Positions 12,585-22,907 of a stretch of 64,000 nucleotides of DNA are shown piece after piece. The notes under the pieces were generated by a model. That model did no database searches. It was not told where the DNA came from and saw only the letters and a program-made list of their open reading frames with translations. Each line of letters opens with the position of its first letter. Position 1 is the stretch's first letter. The stretch is taken from positions 9,055,647 through 9,119,646 of the forward strand of contig OY783197.1 of NCBI GenBank assembly GCA_963678675.1. The letters run 5' to 3'. Both the position numbers and the translations under genes were made by a program. This stretch comes from Xiphydria camelus. Taxonomy: Eukaryota > Arthropoda > Insecta > Hymenoptera > Xiphydriidae.

Positions 12585-12851
12585 CAGGAACTGGAATAAA
12601 TCACATATTTTCATCATATGTACATCTTGATAGTATACAGGATTTCCTACAGTGACCGTTCATTAAAAGTTTATAGAGAACGGGATGTAGGATCCCTGTA
12701 CAGCAAAAAATATTCAATACCTATCTAATAAACTGTAACTGACTGAACTGATGTCTTTTATGTAAAGGAAATATTTGAAATTTGAATTGATTAACATTAA
12801 ATATATAACCCAACAAACCTATCAGTGACCATTAGCTTCATATACCTAAAG

Positions 12852-13222
12852 CAGCCCCCTGCAACTCACACGTATATTCCCATTAGATATCTTTGACCAC
12901 GCTTTGTCGCCAGTCGTACTAATCCGCTACGTGGCGCCCTATCGCTGGCCCTGTGTTGGCTGCTGCTGGCTGCTGGCTGTTGGCTGCGCTGGCTCATATA
13001 AAATTCGTTCGAACATTTATTGGACTATTTCTATTACTTCATAAAATTCCTTATCCCTATATATTTATTACAAAATGGAATAATGCTTCATTGCACTCAA
13101 GCCCCTTCATTCACACCTCATTCGCCTGCTTTCAGCCGGGCCTACCGGACCAGCGACACTGCGCCACCACGCGGTTGGCGATAACGGTGTGGCTATGCGA
13201 AACGCAGAGTTGCAGGGGGCTG
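12852..13222. mobile_element. hAT MITE (CAGCCCCCTGCAACTC ends)
   Basis: The ends CAGCCCCCTGCAACTC and its complement are perfect 16-bp inverted repeats. They are flanked by the 8-bp duplication ACCTAAAG (12844-12851 and 13223-13230). An 8-bp duplication with CAG.. ends is diagnostic of hAT. The 371-bp interior has no transposase. Confidence 0.92.
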
Positions 13223-13984
13223 ACCTAAAGTTTGAAAGGACTTTCTAGTTCCTAATAAAAGGGTTTAGACAAAGATTGATTGGTATCTTACTAGTGCAGT
13301 CCCTACGTCAAAGACTATTATTTCTGTACTAATAAATACTTACCTAGTAATAAATTAACACACAAAAGTATCCCAGGTAGCACACTGACGTTAGAATAAC
13401 GTCTCAGACGTCATTTTTTGGTCAGTATAGGGTTTCAGACGTCAATTGTCGTAATATTAACGTCACAGGGACGTCATACTTACGACGTACCTTGGACGTC
13501 AAAATTCAACGTCTTTTTGACGGAACATTTCCGTCATTTTTAATGACGAACGAGACTTAGAAAAATTTCGGTCTCCTGCATATAGGTATAGCGACTTGAA
13601 AATTTATTTGTGAATAAATGGACAAAAATTGTAATTTGTTCAATTATTAAATCAATAAATTATTTCATTTGGAGTCTCCAGAGTATGTTGAGCAAGTTAT
13701 AAACTATACTGTTTATTAAAAAGCACAGATTATTAAAGTAAATGAAAGACAATCAATTAATGTAGGATGAATAAATATTCATATAATTATTTATTTATTT
13801 ATTTATATTTATTTATTATTTATATCTTGCATAAACGCAAATTGATATTAATATCAATTTGCGTCTATGCAAGAATATTTATCAAAAGACAATCATAAAT
13901 TTAGAAAAATGTTGAGAAAAGAATAATACAATTATAAAATCTTATTTATTCAAGCTCTTTCTTATTGACAGGAAAAGCAATATA

Positions 13985-14197
13985 CACCCGGGCTCACGGA
14001 ATCTGTCGCTGGTGACTTTTTTTAAATGTTATTTTTAAACGTACTAACCAATGATTAATCAATCCTCGTGCTTTCATTAACGAGAGTAGACGTCACCGTA
14101 GCTAATGAGGGCATGAGAATTAATTGTTCACTGGTTAGTACGTTTAAAAATAAGGTTTAAAAAAAGTCACCAGCGACAGATTCCGTGAGCACGGGTG
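13985..14197. mobile_element. Palindromic MITE (CACCCGGG..CACGG family), copy 1
   Basis: A TA-flanked 213-bp near-perfect palindrome begins CACCCGGGCTCACGG; the arms contain gtcgctggtgac and run into aacgtactaaccaatga. Copies occur at 14689, 35724 (split), 50395 and 50972. The asymmetric centre (cattagctacggtggcg) shows orientation. Confidence 0.88.
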
Positions 14198-14264
14198 TAC
14201 ATTTATTCATCAAACTTCATATGAACACCAATAGTAATAACATTCTTAACCACAAGAGCGCGCA

Positions 14265-14352
14265 GCAGATGAGGACTCGAGGACACCGACCGATCAACGA
14301 AGTTAAGCAGCAAAAAGTGCGGACACTAGTTGGATGGGTGACCGCTCACGGT
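14265..14352 (+). ncRNA. 5S rRNA-like relic inside a transposon
   Basis: The stretch contains CCGATCAACGAAGTTAAGCA followed, at the right distance, by TTGGATGGGTGACCGCTCA. These match the internal control regions of animal 5S rRNA (A box with intermediate element, and C box) with few changes. The first third of 5S rRNA is poorly matched and the 3' stem is missing, so this is not a functional rRNA gene. It could have kept RNA polymerase III promoter activity. The plus-strand frame over it is not a real protein. Confidence 0.7.
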
Positions 14353-14688
14353 GAAAAGATGTACGTCAGACCTAACCTTTTAGAACCGTTATTTTTTACG
14401 TCATCACAACGTCCGGTAGAACGTCATTATGACGTGATTTTTCTGACGTCGTGTGGATGTGCAATTAAGCCGTCTTTGCGACGTTAAAATGACGTCATAT
14501 TTTTCGTCATCTGACGTCAGAACTGACCTTCAAAGAACGTCATTTCGACGTTGATGTGCTACCTGGGATTATTCTACTGCAAAAAAATCACAAAAATTTA
14601 GCAATTTAACACACACAGAAACAGTGTTAAATGAAATGAATATATAGAAATAAACGTAATTGTTTAATAATTGTTCATTTACAACATA

Positions 14689-14901
14689 CACCCGCGTGCA
14701 CGGATTCTAATCATGGTGACTTTCTAAAATGTCATATTTAAACCTACTAGCCAATGAACAATTAATTCTCATGCCCTCATTAGCTACGGTGGCGTCTACT
14801 CTCGTGAATGAAAGCATGAGAATTAACTGTTCATTGGCTAGTATGTTTAAAAATGACATTTTAGAAAGTCACCATGATTAGAATCCATGCACACGCGGGT
14901 G
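14689..14901. mobile_element. Palindromic MITE (CACCCGCGTGCACGG), copy 2
   Basis: A TA-flanked 213-bp palindrome with arms beginning CACCCGCGTGCACGG and gtgactttctaaaatgtca. It has the same centre as the copy at 13985-14197 but diverged arms, so it belongs to a sister subfamily. Confidence 0.88.
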
Positions 14902-15735
14902 TATATTTTCAAAACAAACACGGGTAGATTGTGGATTGATTTTGTCCATCCACCATTGTTTAAATACATTTTTAATACAAAACTTTTAGTATTTTTCCCG
15001 GGCTACGCAATGGTCATATTGGATGTGACTTTGACCATGACCTTCAAGGTTATATCAAGGTCAAATTAATTTTTTTTCACGTTCAAATGTGTCCTTGACC
15101 ATTTTTTTCATGTTACCTTTATTCCCTGGCGAAAATGAAGCGTGCAATTGAAGTGTGCACGAAGTGTTCAGGGAATGTTAGAACACTTCAATGATCCAAT
15201 CTACACTCCCTGGCACGAAATTGTATACTTAATGCACGCTTCCTATTTTAGGGTTCTTGCACGCTTCGTAACGGTAAACCCGGACGAAAATAAAGCGTGC
15301 AAGTAGCGTACACGAAGTGTGCAATCTATGTTTAGTACACTCGCTGCTAGTGTCATGTACACTTCGTGCACGCTTCCCTGCACGCTTCATTTTCGTGTTC
15401 CGCGAGCGTTCAAAAAGTGTGCAATCTATGTTTAGTACACTCGCTGCTAGTGTCATGTACACTTCGTGCACGCTTACCTGCACGCTTCATTTTCGTGTTC
15501 CGCCGAGCCTTCAGGCGAGCTCGCAGGGAGTCTTCTTATTAACGATTTCAATAGATATATTTTCTGTTGCAAGAAAGTTGATGAAAGATAAATAAAATTA
15601 ACTGTCTATTTTAAGGAACTGAAAATTATATAAAACTGTCAGTTCCGAAATATGAAATTTGTTCTGTTAATATCTTGTTTCTTTCAAAGAAGTAAATAGT
15701 TTAATGTTACATTACATTTTTAGTTACGTTAATGT

Positions 15736-15873
15736 TGTAAAATGCACGCTCGGCTACTGTCGTGAGCTAACAATCTTTATTCTCTTCCTCTGTACAATCG
15801 TCCTACTCTACCCGCTCCGCCATCTTAGCTCTCTCTCTCCAGTGCTGCCCCGCTCGGCCACTCATACACTACA
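15736..15873 (-). repeat. 3' LTR of the Gypsy element
   Basis: The 138-bp direct repeat matches 18950-19087 with no difference seen. It reads TGTAGTG...CATTTTACA on the minus strand. Confidence 0.93.
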
Positions 15874-15901
15874 TCCGTCTTCTCTTAATAATTTGAATTG
15901 C

Positions 15902-18058
15902 TTACTTGCTATTTTCCTTAGGCATAATGAAATCCTTAAAGCGCTCTGGAACCCTTCGCTCTCGGTTACTTCGTCTAGGCTCAGCATTAACGCTAGGACG
16001 TAAAGGGCTGTTAATACTAATTGGTTGATTTGGGCTTTCCTCCCCAGCTGTCTTTTCGGTTGTGTTTAAACTCCTATCCTGGTCTGTTTGATCGTCAACA
16101 AACTTCTTTACTTGGCTAACATTTCTCTTGTACGACGCACCCTGTGGTGATGTGATAGTGACTGTGTTGTTGTGTCTATCCGTTACATTAAATGTAGTCG
16201 GATTATATTCCGTGCTTAACTTATCTTGTCTCGCTTGTCTGACTAGTACAGCGTCTCCCGGGCTTACGTCTGATTCTTTGGCTTTGTTTTTGGAATCGAA
16301 ATAATCTTTGCCCTTTAATTTATGCCACGCATCTCTTTCTCGAACCTCTTCGTCTAACTCAAACTGTGTGGATATCACTGGCAATTTACATTTAATGTTC
16401 CTATTGAATAACAGCTCTGAAGGAGTTTTACCCGTCACTGAGTGTGGCGTCGATCGATACATTAACAGATAATCGTACAGTTCTACCTTCCAGTCTTTCT
16501 TTTCTGAGTGGGCAATTTTTAGGCGTTTCAATATACTTCTGTTTTGCCGCTCAACTTCCCCATTGCCTTGAGGCAAGAATGGTGTTGAATGCGCTATTTT
16601 AAATCCTTTTATTTCCGCATAGTTTGCTAATTCCTTACTGTTAAACGGTGGTCCATTATCGCATACAATTATGTTTGGATATCCGAATCGTGCAAAAATT
16701 ACATCCAATCTCGCAATTACTTGGGACGCAGTCGTGGTTCTCATAATTTCGACCTCATAGAATCTCGAATAATAATCGACTAGAACTAGGATTTCATCGC
16801 CCGATGGCATAGGACCTAGCAAGTCCATAGCTAGACTTTCCCAACGGCCTTGAGGTAAGCAGTTACGTGATATCGGGTTTACTAAGACTGATTTCTGTAC
16901 TAATTGGCAGCCTTTACATGTTTTGACATAGTTTTCCGCGTCTTTATCAATAACGTCCCACCAAACTTTGGATCTTAACCTCGCTTTCATTGCAACTATT
17001 CCTGGGTGGCCTTCGTGTGCTAGACTTAAAACTCTACTTTGAAGGCTCTTTGGTATTACAATTCTAGTCCCTCTCAAAACTATATCACCATAAATGCAAA
17101 GTTCATCTTTTAATATCCTGAATTTCGAACTCGTTAAGGTCGACCAGTTATCCGACTTCAATGCTCTCCTTACTCCTATTAATACTGGGTCTTTCGAGGA
17201 TTCTCCTTCTATTATTTCCCGACTTAGAGCTCGAGGAATTCCTTCCGTTATTACCGCGTTGATATGATGTTCAACCATTACGGAATCATTGGCAGACTTT
17301 CCTTCCTTTTCCAATAATCTCGACAATGGGTCCGCAATGTTTGATGTCCCTTTTTCGTACTTAACTTTATAATTATAATCTTGTAGTCTCAGAACCCATC
17401 GTTCAATTCGTGCGCACGGTTTTGATCTGGTGCCAAAGATACATTCTAACGCTTTGTGATCGGTCACTAATTCGAATTCTCTACCGTAAATCCAATAATG
17501 AAATCTTTCACATGCCCAAACCAAGGCCAGTGCTTCTTTTTCTGTTTGTGAATATCTACGTTCACAGTCTGATAGGCCGTGATTGCCATAGCAGATAATT
17601 CTCCAACCCGTAGGTCCCAGCTGTGTCAAAACTGCTCCCAGGCCTACTGGGCTTGCATCTGCTATTACTCTGGTTTTCGCGTCTTTGTTGAATATTCCGA
17701 GTGTCTCAGCGGACGCTAGTCTCTTTTTTAATTCCTTAAAAGCTAATTCTTGTTCTTCCCCCCACATGAATTTTGTTGACTTGCGCGTTAATCGTCTTAG
17801 GGGTTCGCTTATTGTCGCTAGTTCCGGTATAAAATGCCCGTTGAAATTTACAAGGCCTAGAAAACTTCGAACTTCCTCCGCTGAGTTAGGTAGTCTAAAA
17901 TTCTTTACTGCTTCTACTTTTGACTCTGTTGGCCGAACTCCCTCTCCTGACAGTTTGAATCCCAAAAAGGTTACTTCTTTTTGTTGGAAACGGCATTTCT
18001 CTTTGTTTAAAGTCATTCCATTTTCCTCTAATCTCTGTAAGACTGCTTCTAGTCCTTG
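15902..18058 (-). CDS. Gypsy pol fragment: RT thumb, RNase H, integrase
   Basis: A single minus-strand frame of about 704 residues from the ATG at 18016 (coding similarity starts slightly upstream, near 18058). In order it shows: the RT connection with FLGFKLSGEGVRP and FLGLVNFNGHFIP; RNase H with VIADASPVGLGAVL, YSQTEKEALALVW and VTDHKALECIF (aspartates and glutamate present); the HHCC integrase zinc-binding segment ending CKGCQLV; and the integrase core with MDLLGP, CDNGPPF and GNGEVERQN (DDE residues visible). The RT catalytic YxDD block and the protease are missing because of the deletion. It ends at a stop 28 bp before the 3' LTR. No envelope gene. RNase H and integrase look intact, but RT cannot work. 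Confidence 0.92.
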   Translation of the reverse strand, partial: QGLEAVLQRLEENGMTLNKEKCRFQQKEVTFLGFKLSGEGVRPTESKVEAVKNFRLPNSAEEVRSFLGLVNFNGHFIPELATISEPLRRLTRKSTKFMWGEEQELAFKELKKRLASAETLGIFNKDAKTRVIADASPVGLGAVLTQLGPTGWRIICYGNHGLSDCERRYSQTEKEALALVWACERFHYWIYGREFELVTDHKALECIFGTRSKPCARIERWVLRLQDYNYKVKYEKGTSNIADPLSRLLEKEGKSANDSVMVEHHINAVITEGIPRALSREIIEGESSKDPVLIGVRRALKSDNWSTLTSSKFRILKDELCIYGDIVLRGTRIVIPKSLQSRVLSLAHEGHPGIVAMKARLRSKVWWDVIDKDAENYVKTCKGCQLVQKSVLVNPISRNCLPQGRWESLAMDLLGPMPSGDEILVLVDYYSRFYEVEIMRTTTASQVIARLDVIFARFGYPNIIVCDNGPPFNSKELANYAEIKGFKIAHSTPFLPQGNGEVERQNRSILKRLKIAHSEKKDWKVELYDYLLMYRSTPHSVTGKTPSELLFNRNIKCKLPVISTQFELDEEVRERDAWHKLKGKDYFDSKNKAKESDVSPGDAVLVRQARQDKLSTEYNPTTFNVTDRHNNTVTITSPQGASYKRNVSQVKKFVDDQTDQDRSLNTTEKTAGEESPNQPISINSPLRPSVNAEPRRSNRERRVPERFKDFIMPKENSK

Positions 18059-18794
18059 TTACAGGTTTTCCCTTTTGCTGGACACTTTTCATCTGCTGCA
18101 AATGCCCCTTGAATCCGCACCGATGGCATTGGATCTCTTCTTTATTTTTATTGTTCTGCAGACCGTTTCTTGTTGAAATTTTGGCCACTGTTTCTCCTTC
18201 CATCTGCTTGACTTGCGCAGATGTTGCTTCAATCGCTCTTGCGATTTTCATGATGTCTTCCAACGTTGCTGCTTCTATTTCGAGGGCACGTTTCCTTATT
18301 TTCGATTGATGACACTTCTCGATTATTTGGTCTCTAATTTCTGTGTCATCTGATGCAAACGAACAATATTTGGCCTGTTGTCTTAGCCGTGTCACATATT
18401 GTCCCATCGATTCCGTCGGTGTTTGAGCCATCGAGCGAAACACGTGTCTCTCGAAGGTTATGTTCAGTCTAGGTTTGAAATAATTTGTCAACGCAGTTTT
18501 CGTTTTCTCATACGCATCTTCACCCTCCTCGATTATGTCTGCTCCCGGGATTGAATAAAACACGTCCTGCAGCTCGAATCCACCGTAGTGTAGCATCATC
18601 GCTTTTGTCTTTTCTTTGTCTGTGATGCCTTTACTGGTCACCAGCAATTCGAAACCACGCACCCATCTTTCCCATCTTTGAGAAACTCCTGACTGATCTT
18701 CGTTCGGGTTAAAATTTGGAATTCTCTTGGAGTCCCCGTCCCCCATTTCGTCGCCTGTCTTTTCTAATTCCCTGGAATCCACGGTTAGCGTCAA
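18059..18794 (-). CDS. Gypsy gag, truncated in the zinc-knuckle region
   Basis: From ATG 18794 the minus strand encodes a retrotransposon gag protein: the region with WERWVRGFELLVTSKG, FYSIPGADI and YFKPRLNITFERHVF is the Ty3/Gypsy capsid-like core, followed by basic sequence and one zinc knuckle starting CHRCGFKGH. The knuckle is cut by the deletion near 18060; the frame then runs on out of phase with pol to 17895, and that tail is not gag. Full elements would have a second knuckle and the protease here. The start lies about 155 bp inside the 5' LTR, a normal spacing. Confidence 0.88.
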
Positions 18795-18949
18795 CGGCTC
18801 TACTGATCCGCTCTAATTTCCCACGTGGCACAACGGCTCTCGTGTCGCAACGGTCGTTTCAGCTTCTTTTCTCTCCTCTTTCCCTTGCTCAGATTCACTT
18901 TTCGCTCACTGGCTATAATCACGATTTTTTTTTTTCACCTCGTCGCCAA

Positions 18950-19087
18950 TGTAAAATGCACGCTCGGCTACTGTCGTGAGCTAACAATCTTTATTCTCTT
19001 CCTCTGTACAATCGTCCTACTCTACCCGCTCCGCCATCTTAGCTCTCTCTCTCCAGTGCTGCCCCGCTCGGCCACTCATACACTACA
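18950..19087 (-). repeat. 5' LTR of the Gypsy element
   Basis: The 138-bp direct repeat matches 15736-15873. It should hold the promoter driving the minus-strand gag and pol frames. Confidence 0.93.
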
Positions 19088-19682
19088 AATGTTATAAACA
19101 TAAAAAAAGTGATATATGAAATAAAACGTGGCTTTCAAAGTCAATAAAATATTTCTTTTTTAAACAGTTAATAAACATAACTTTTTTAATGTTTATAACA
19201 TTAACGTAACTACAAATTCATTGGCGGTTCGTAGATTGTAGGATGTACGCTATTGGTCGGAGACGTAAGGACGTCGAATGATTGGTTCTGTCGATCGCCG
19301 GCAGACGTCATTCGTCGCGAGAGAAATTCCCTTGTGTGTAAGACGAGAAAGTATGGCGGGTGACGCGTATGCGTCTTTACAGAGTGGAATTTTTCGGAGT
19401 AATTGTATTTTTTGGAAATAAAACGTGGTTTTCAAAGTTAGAAAAATATTTCCATTCGCGAAACGATTTCCCTCGCGTTGATTTTGACCCTCGTACGCGC
19501 TTGCTAATAAAAAGTAGAAATCAGTTAAATTTGAGTAATGAAGGAAATTGGTTATAAACTCGTGATAAATGTAAAATAATTGACGAGTTGCAGAGACAAG
19601 TGAACCGATGTGGAAGATTACAGTGGCCAGGCATTTTTGAGTAGGGTAAGTGTTTCTATAAATCGAGAGGAATTTAAAAAGT

Positions 19683-20003
19683 ATGAGTGAAATAACAAAA
19701 ATAAATAGTTTTGAAGTAATTCAATTTGTTTATTATTTACAAAGGCAATATACTACAAAAATCATTCGTAGAATCAAAGAAAGTGCTGAATCCTTCGGAA
19801 ATCACTTCGACTATGAACGAAGCAAGACGACGCTAAACGAATGGATGACGGAAGAGTTCGACAATGTGCATCAGCCTCCACGAAAAAATGTGCCGAAGAC
19901 GAAGGACGATTGGTATACCGCTGAAGAGCTAGAAATAAATGAAACGTACGATATTATTGATACAGAAAAAGAATGTAGTGCAGGTATTTATTTACTAGTA
20001 TGA
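19683..20003 (+). CDS. Unrecognised ORF of the composite repeat family (106 residues)
   Basis: The frame begins MSEITKINSFEVIQFVYYLQ and continues with an acidic, tryptophan-containing segment (LNEWMTEEFDNVH, KTKDDWYTAEELE). Degenerate versions of the same frame are in the two arms of 1-1880, which suggests a real ancestral reading frame and not chance. No known domain is recognised. It follows a leader that ends in a splice-donor-like gtaagtg at 19646. The protein may be one exon of a longer product. Confidence 0.4.
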   Translation: MSEITKINSFEVIQFVYYLQRQYTTKIIRRIKESAESFGNHFDYERSKTTLNEWMTEEFDNVHQPPRKNVPKTKDDWYTAEELEINETYDIIDTEKECSAGIYLLV

Positions 20004-20469
20004 CTCACATTACAATCCGGTAACCAACATGATTGAATATTTCAGAAAGCATCGATAACCAGGACCATAGTGAATGACTTTATGTTTCGCAAGTGTGCCT
20101 GTGTACAGCAACCTGATCGGGTGCTTTGTACGAGTCCTGGGTTGGTGCTTCCCGCAGTAGTGTCAGATTGCTCCTGACTGAAATCCTCCCTCGTTTCACT
20201 CTGCCGTTGAACAACGAGCATCAACTCCCCGGAGGACACGAAAAACTATAACATCAGGAAGACTGTGAAAGGGTGGTAACGGTTAATTGAATTATCCAAA
20301 ACGATATCATGAATGTAAGTAAATCCTTTTCATATCATGACATTTTGCTGAAAACTCACCGCTGCTTTACCTTTAAAGCAAGAGATGTAAAGACAAGAGA
20401 TGTTCAAAATGATTCCCTTGCTCAGATAAGCAATAACCCAAGCGGTCGTAAAATGCAGACCACATTTTG

Positions 20470-20731
20470 GATCGCTTCCTGAGGGGTCTCCTCACAAATC
20501 TTTGTTATTTCCCAGTCGAGGTTCTCAATGATCAGGAGTGGGCGACGCTCGTTGAATAAGCTGCTCCTTCACATAGCTCCAGAAAAAATAATCCATCACC
20601 GTCAGGTCGGGCTATCTCGGCGGCCACGGAATTGGACCCCTTCTTCCTAATCAGCGGTCAGGGAATCGCTAGACTTGTATTATCGAGTGTGCGGGAGCAC
20701 CGTCGTGTTGGAAATACACATCGGCTCCAAT
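20470..20731 (-). pseudogene. Tc1/mariner-type transposase C-terminal fragment
   Basis: After a splice-acceptor-like ttacag the minus strand reads IGADVYFQHDGAPAHS, the block with the second catalytic aspartate, then RRGPIPWPPR and DLTVMDYFFWSYVKEQLIQR, the block before and around the third acidic residue. Several stop codons interrupt it. Matches the fragment at 943-1110 and extends further. Inactive. Confidence 0.8.
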
Positions 20732-20969
20732 CTGTAAGTAACAGTAATTAAATGGCACATTTAATTCATAGATTTTTTAACTCAGTCATCATCGTACGAT
20801 TTGCTTAATAATTTGAAACGTCAAAGCGCGTAATATTACAAGAACGAAAATAAAAAAATAGTATTCGAATTTAGTTGTGCTTTGAAAGAGTCCTTTCTTT
20901 TCATTTTAAATAGTCAATGTTCAATAGCTTACCATGGGGCACTAATAACGTGACTGCATTCTAGTGATA

Positions 20970-22040
20970 CTTACTTCTTGCAAGAAAACGAGCAACTGTA
21001 TTACGAAATATCTCAGAAGATCGAAATATATCTGGCTGCTCAAATTTTTCCGAAAGACAATCGGCCCTATGATTCGGTTACCGATTATTCCAGCCCAGTC
21101 ATTCACTTTAACGGGGTACTGGGTCGTCACATCACACAGTATCCTGGGATGTATCTATGTGTAAAGTTTCATACGTGCTACTACTTAGGAATTTGTTATT
21201 ATAATGTATGAAACTTTTCGAATTTTATACCTCCTCAATCAATCAAAAGAACTATTGAATTGGTATAAAATTTGAAAAGGTCAATTTAAAAGAGACTATA
21301 GGTATTTAAATTTTGTTTCAGAGCCACTTATCAGCTAAACGAAGTAACGGGACATCTGGAGAAAGCATCGAAAGCAATTTTATCGCTTATTACCACGAAA
21401 GCCCGAAAATCGAAGGTTTCCAGCGAAATTTTTAAACGTAGCTAAAGGTAAAGGACAAGACGAAGTTTAATATTTGAATCAAAATGATTATTTAATGTTT
21501 ATTTAATTTCATTGTTATTTATTTGTAGTTCACTATCGGAATCTGCTTTTAAAAACTGAGTACAAGGAACCCCACCTTAGCAACCGTATTAAACAAATGG
21601 GAGCATTTCTATCAGATCGTGCTACTGACATGATAGGTCACAGACGCGTGAAAGAATTCGAGTCAGCCAATTTAAAACAAGAATTGCAAGATCCAGAGTA
21701 CGTACAATTAATATTAACAATTTTTAAATAAAATAACTTACCTATTCTATATGATATATTCTTCTCAAAATAATTTACGTGTAAAATTTCATAGGTGCTA
21801 CTACTTTGTAATTTGTTATTATAATGTATGAAATTTTTCGAATCTTATACCTCCTCAATCGACCAAAAGAACGATTGAATTGATATAAAATTTGAAAAGG
21901 ACAATTTAACAGAGACTATAGGTATTTAAATTTTGTTTCAGGAACACTTATCAGCTAAATGAAGCAACGGGACATTTGGAGGAAGCATCAGATATATTAA
22001 TCAATCCTTACACCGGGGAATTAGAAAATGTTGTAATATA
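20970..22040 (+). CDS. Unrecognised multi-exon gene with a duplicated exon, inside the CCCTGGCGAAAA element
   Basis: Exon-like blocks with splice sites are seen: about 20975-21155 (ENEQLYYEISQKIEIYLAAQ ...), 21322-21435 (TYQLNEVTGHLEKAS ...), 21530-21699 (HYRNLLLKTEYKE, AFLSDRATDMIGHRRV) and 21941-22040 (TYQLNEATGHLEEAS ... ENVVI, then stop). The second and fourth blocks are duplicates, and so are the roughly 150-bp introns before them (21175-21320 and 21790-21940). The second block has a stop unless splicing avoids it. The position suggests a transposon-encoded protein, but I recognise no family. Exon limits are approximate. Confidence 0.4.
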
Positions 22041-22319
22041 ATTTTAAGCTGTTCCACGGTTTTTTTACAAATATATACTTATCAATTCTGTTTTAAAATG
22101 TGAATGTTATTCACATTTCAATGTTACCTCTATTATCATCCTACACTTACTTAAATACCGGTTCCCGCCTCGTAATTATTCTCTTATCTTGGAAAAAAAA
22201 GTTCTGTCCGATCTGCTTTCAATCTGCGAATTTTGAGGCGCGTAATTCTTTAAAAAAAAATGAATTCTACCTATCGCCGATCTTAAATTTCGTAGATTGA
22301 AAACGGGCCGAACATATCG

Positions 22320-22442
22320 CTCGTTGAATGCAATAGTGGCACAAGTCAAAAAAAAAGAATTCTAGTGGTTACTAGAATTCATTATCAACAAAATATCAGA
22401 ATTCATTTTTTTTTTGACTTGTGCCACTATTGCATTCAGCAA
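22320..22442. repeat. Short palindromic repeat
   Basis: gttgaatgcaatagtggcac followed by an A-run and gaattc is mirrored by its complement about 50 bp later, forming a strong hairpin. No other copy seen in this window. Confidence 0.7.
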
Positions 22443-22907
22443 CCGATTTTCTTTATCTCTGGGTGCGTACTACACTTCATGTATGTACACTTCATGAACG
22501 TTTCTCGCGATTATAAATGCACGGCTTCGTGCACCGCCGTTGCACGCTTCATGCATAGCCGTTGCACGCTTTCTCCACCGCCGTTGCACACTTCGTGCAC
22601 ATTCCATTAACACTCGCGCACACTCGATGCACAGCCGGTCTGCCGTACAGTGCACGCTTTCATGTACACTACCCCAACACCTCCGTACTAGAGGGCGCAC
22701 ACTTCGTGAACACTTCGTAAACAGTAGGTTCACACTTTACACTTTACACTTCAATGATCCAATTTACGCTTCCTGAGTGAAAAATGTACATTCCGTTAAC
22801 GGTTCGTGAACGCTTCGTGAACGCTTTGATTTAGACCTTCCAGCACACTCGGTAAACGCTTTGTTTTCGCCAGGGTTGTCAGCGGAGGTCAAATTTAGGT
22901 CAAGTAT

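Larger units (their letters stand above)
13372..14567. mobile_element. Non-autonomous TIR element CCCAGGTAGCACA, ACGTC-rich ends
   Basis: The ends CCCAGGTAGCACA and TGTGCTACCTGGG are inverted. Each end is followed by an array of irregular ACGTC/GACGT repeats (13383-13560 and 14365-14550). The flanks share AT. There is no coding gene. A palindromic MITE lies inside at 13985-14197, and a 5S-rRNA-like segment is near the right end. The larger element 23148-27216 has the same architecture and a closely related TIR, so the two probably belong to one family. Superfamily not assigned. Confidence 0.75.
15736..19087 (-). mobile_element. Ty3/Gypsy LTR retrotransposon, internally deleted, young
   Basis: Two 138-bp LTRs (15736-15873 and 18950-19087), identical by eye, bound a 3.35-kb element read on the minus strand. 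The LTRs begin TG and end CA. The 5-bp duplication AATGT (15731-15735 and 19088-19092) flanks it. Next to the 5' LTR the minus strand reads ttggcgacgaggtg, in primer-binding-site position. Next to the 3' LTR a polypurine tract aagagaagacgga lies at 15874-15886. A deletion joins gag, within its zinc knuckles, to the RT thumb region near 18060. Identical LTRs mean recent insertion; the deletion makes it dependent on full copies. Confidence 0.93.
15723..19213. mobile_element. Palindromic MITE split by a Gypsy retrotransposon
   Basis: gttacgttaatgt at 15723 and ataacattaacgtaac ending near 19213 are inverted ends of a small palindromic element (about 140 bp when the insertion is removed). The retrotransposon 15736-19087 and its AATGT duplication interrupt the left arm. 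Confidence 0.65.
19214..20750. mobile_element. Tc1/mariner-type composite repeat, copy 2
   Basis: This is a non-inverted relative of 1-2400: the leader module (19214-19640), an open frame (19683-20003), a spacer with gcatcaactcccc, and a transposase C-terminal fragment on the opposite strand (20470-20731). The same order is found in mirror image at 2400-940. Terminal repeats were not identified. Confidence 0.65.
15124..22875. mobile_element. Large TIR element CCCTGGCGAAAA with nested insertions
   Basis: CCCTGGCGAAAA at 15124 has an exact inverted partner ending at 22875. Both subterminal regions are packed with repeats of gtgcacgaagtgt/cacgctt (about 15124-15505, including a roughly 99-bp tandem duplication; and 22475-22870), and both contain cacttcaatgatccaat in inverted order. 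It carries a Gypsy retrotransposon (15736-19087), a mariner-type composite (19214-20750) and an unrecognised multi-exon gene (20970-22040). The flanks share only TT. Superfamily is unknown. Confidence 0.65.

Noticed and set aside
14265..14352. Functional 5S rRNA gene
   Set aside because: The 5' third and terminal stem are missing or too diverged.
22475..22870. Regularly spaced repeats that might look like a CRISPR array
   Set aside because: The gtgcacgaagtgt/cgtgaacgctt units are irregular in length and spacing, lack unique spacers and sit beside a transposon TIR in an insect genome.
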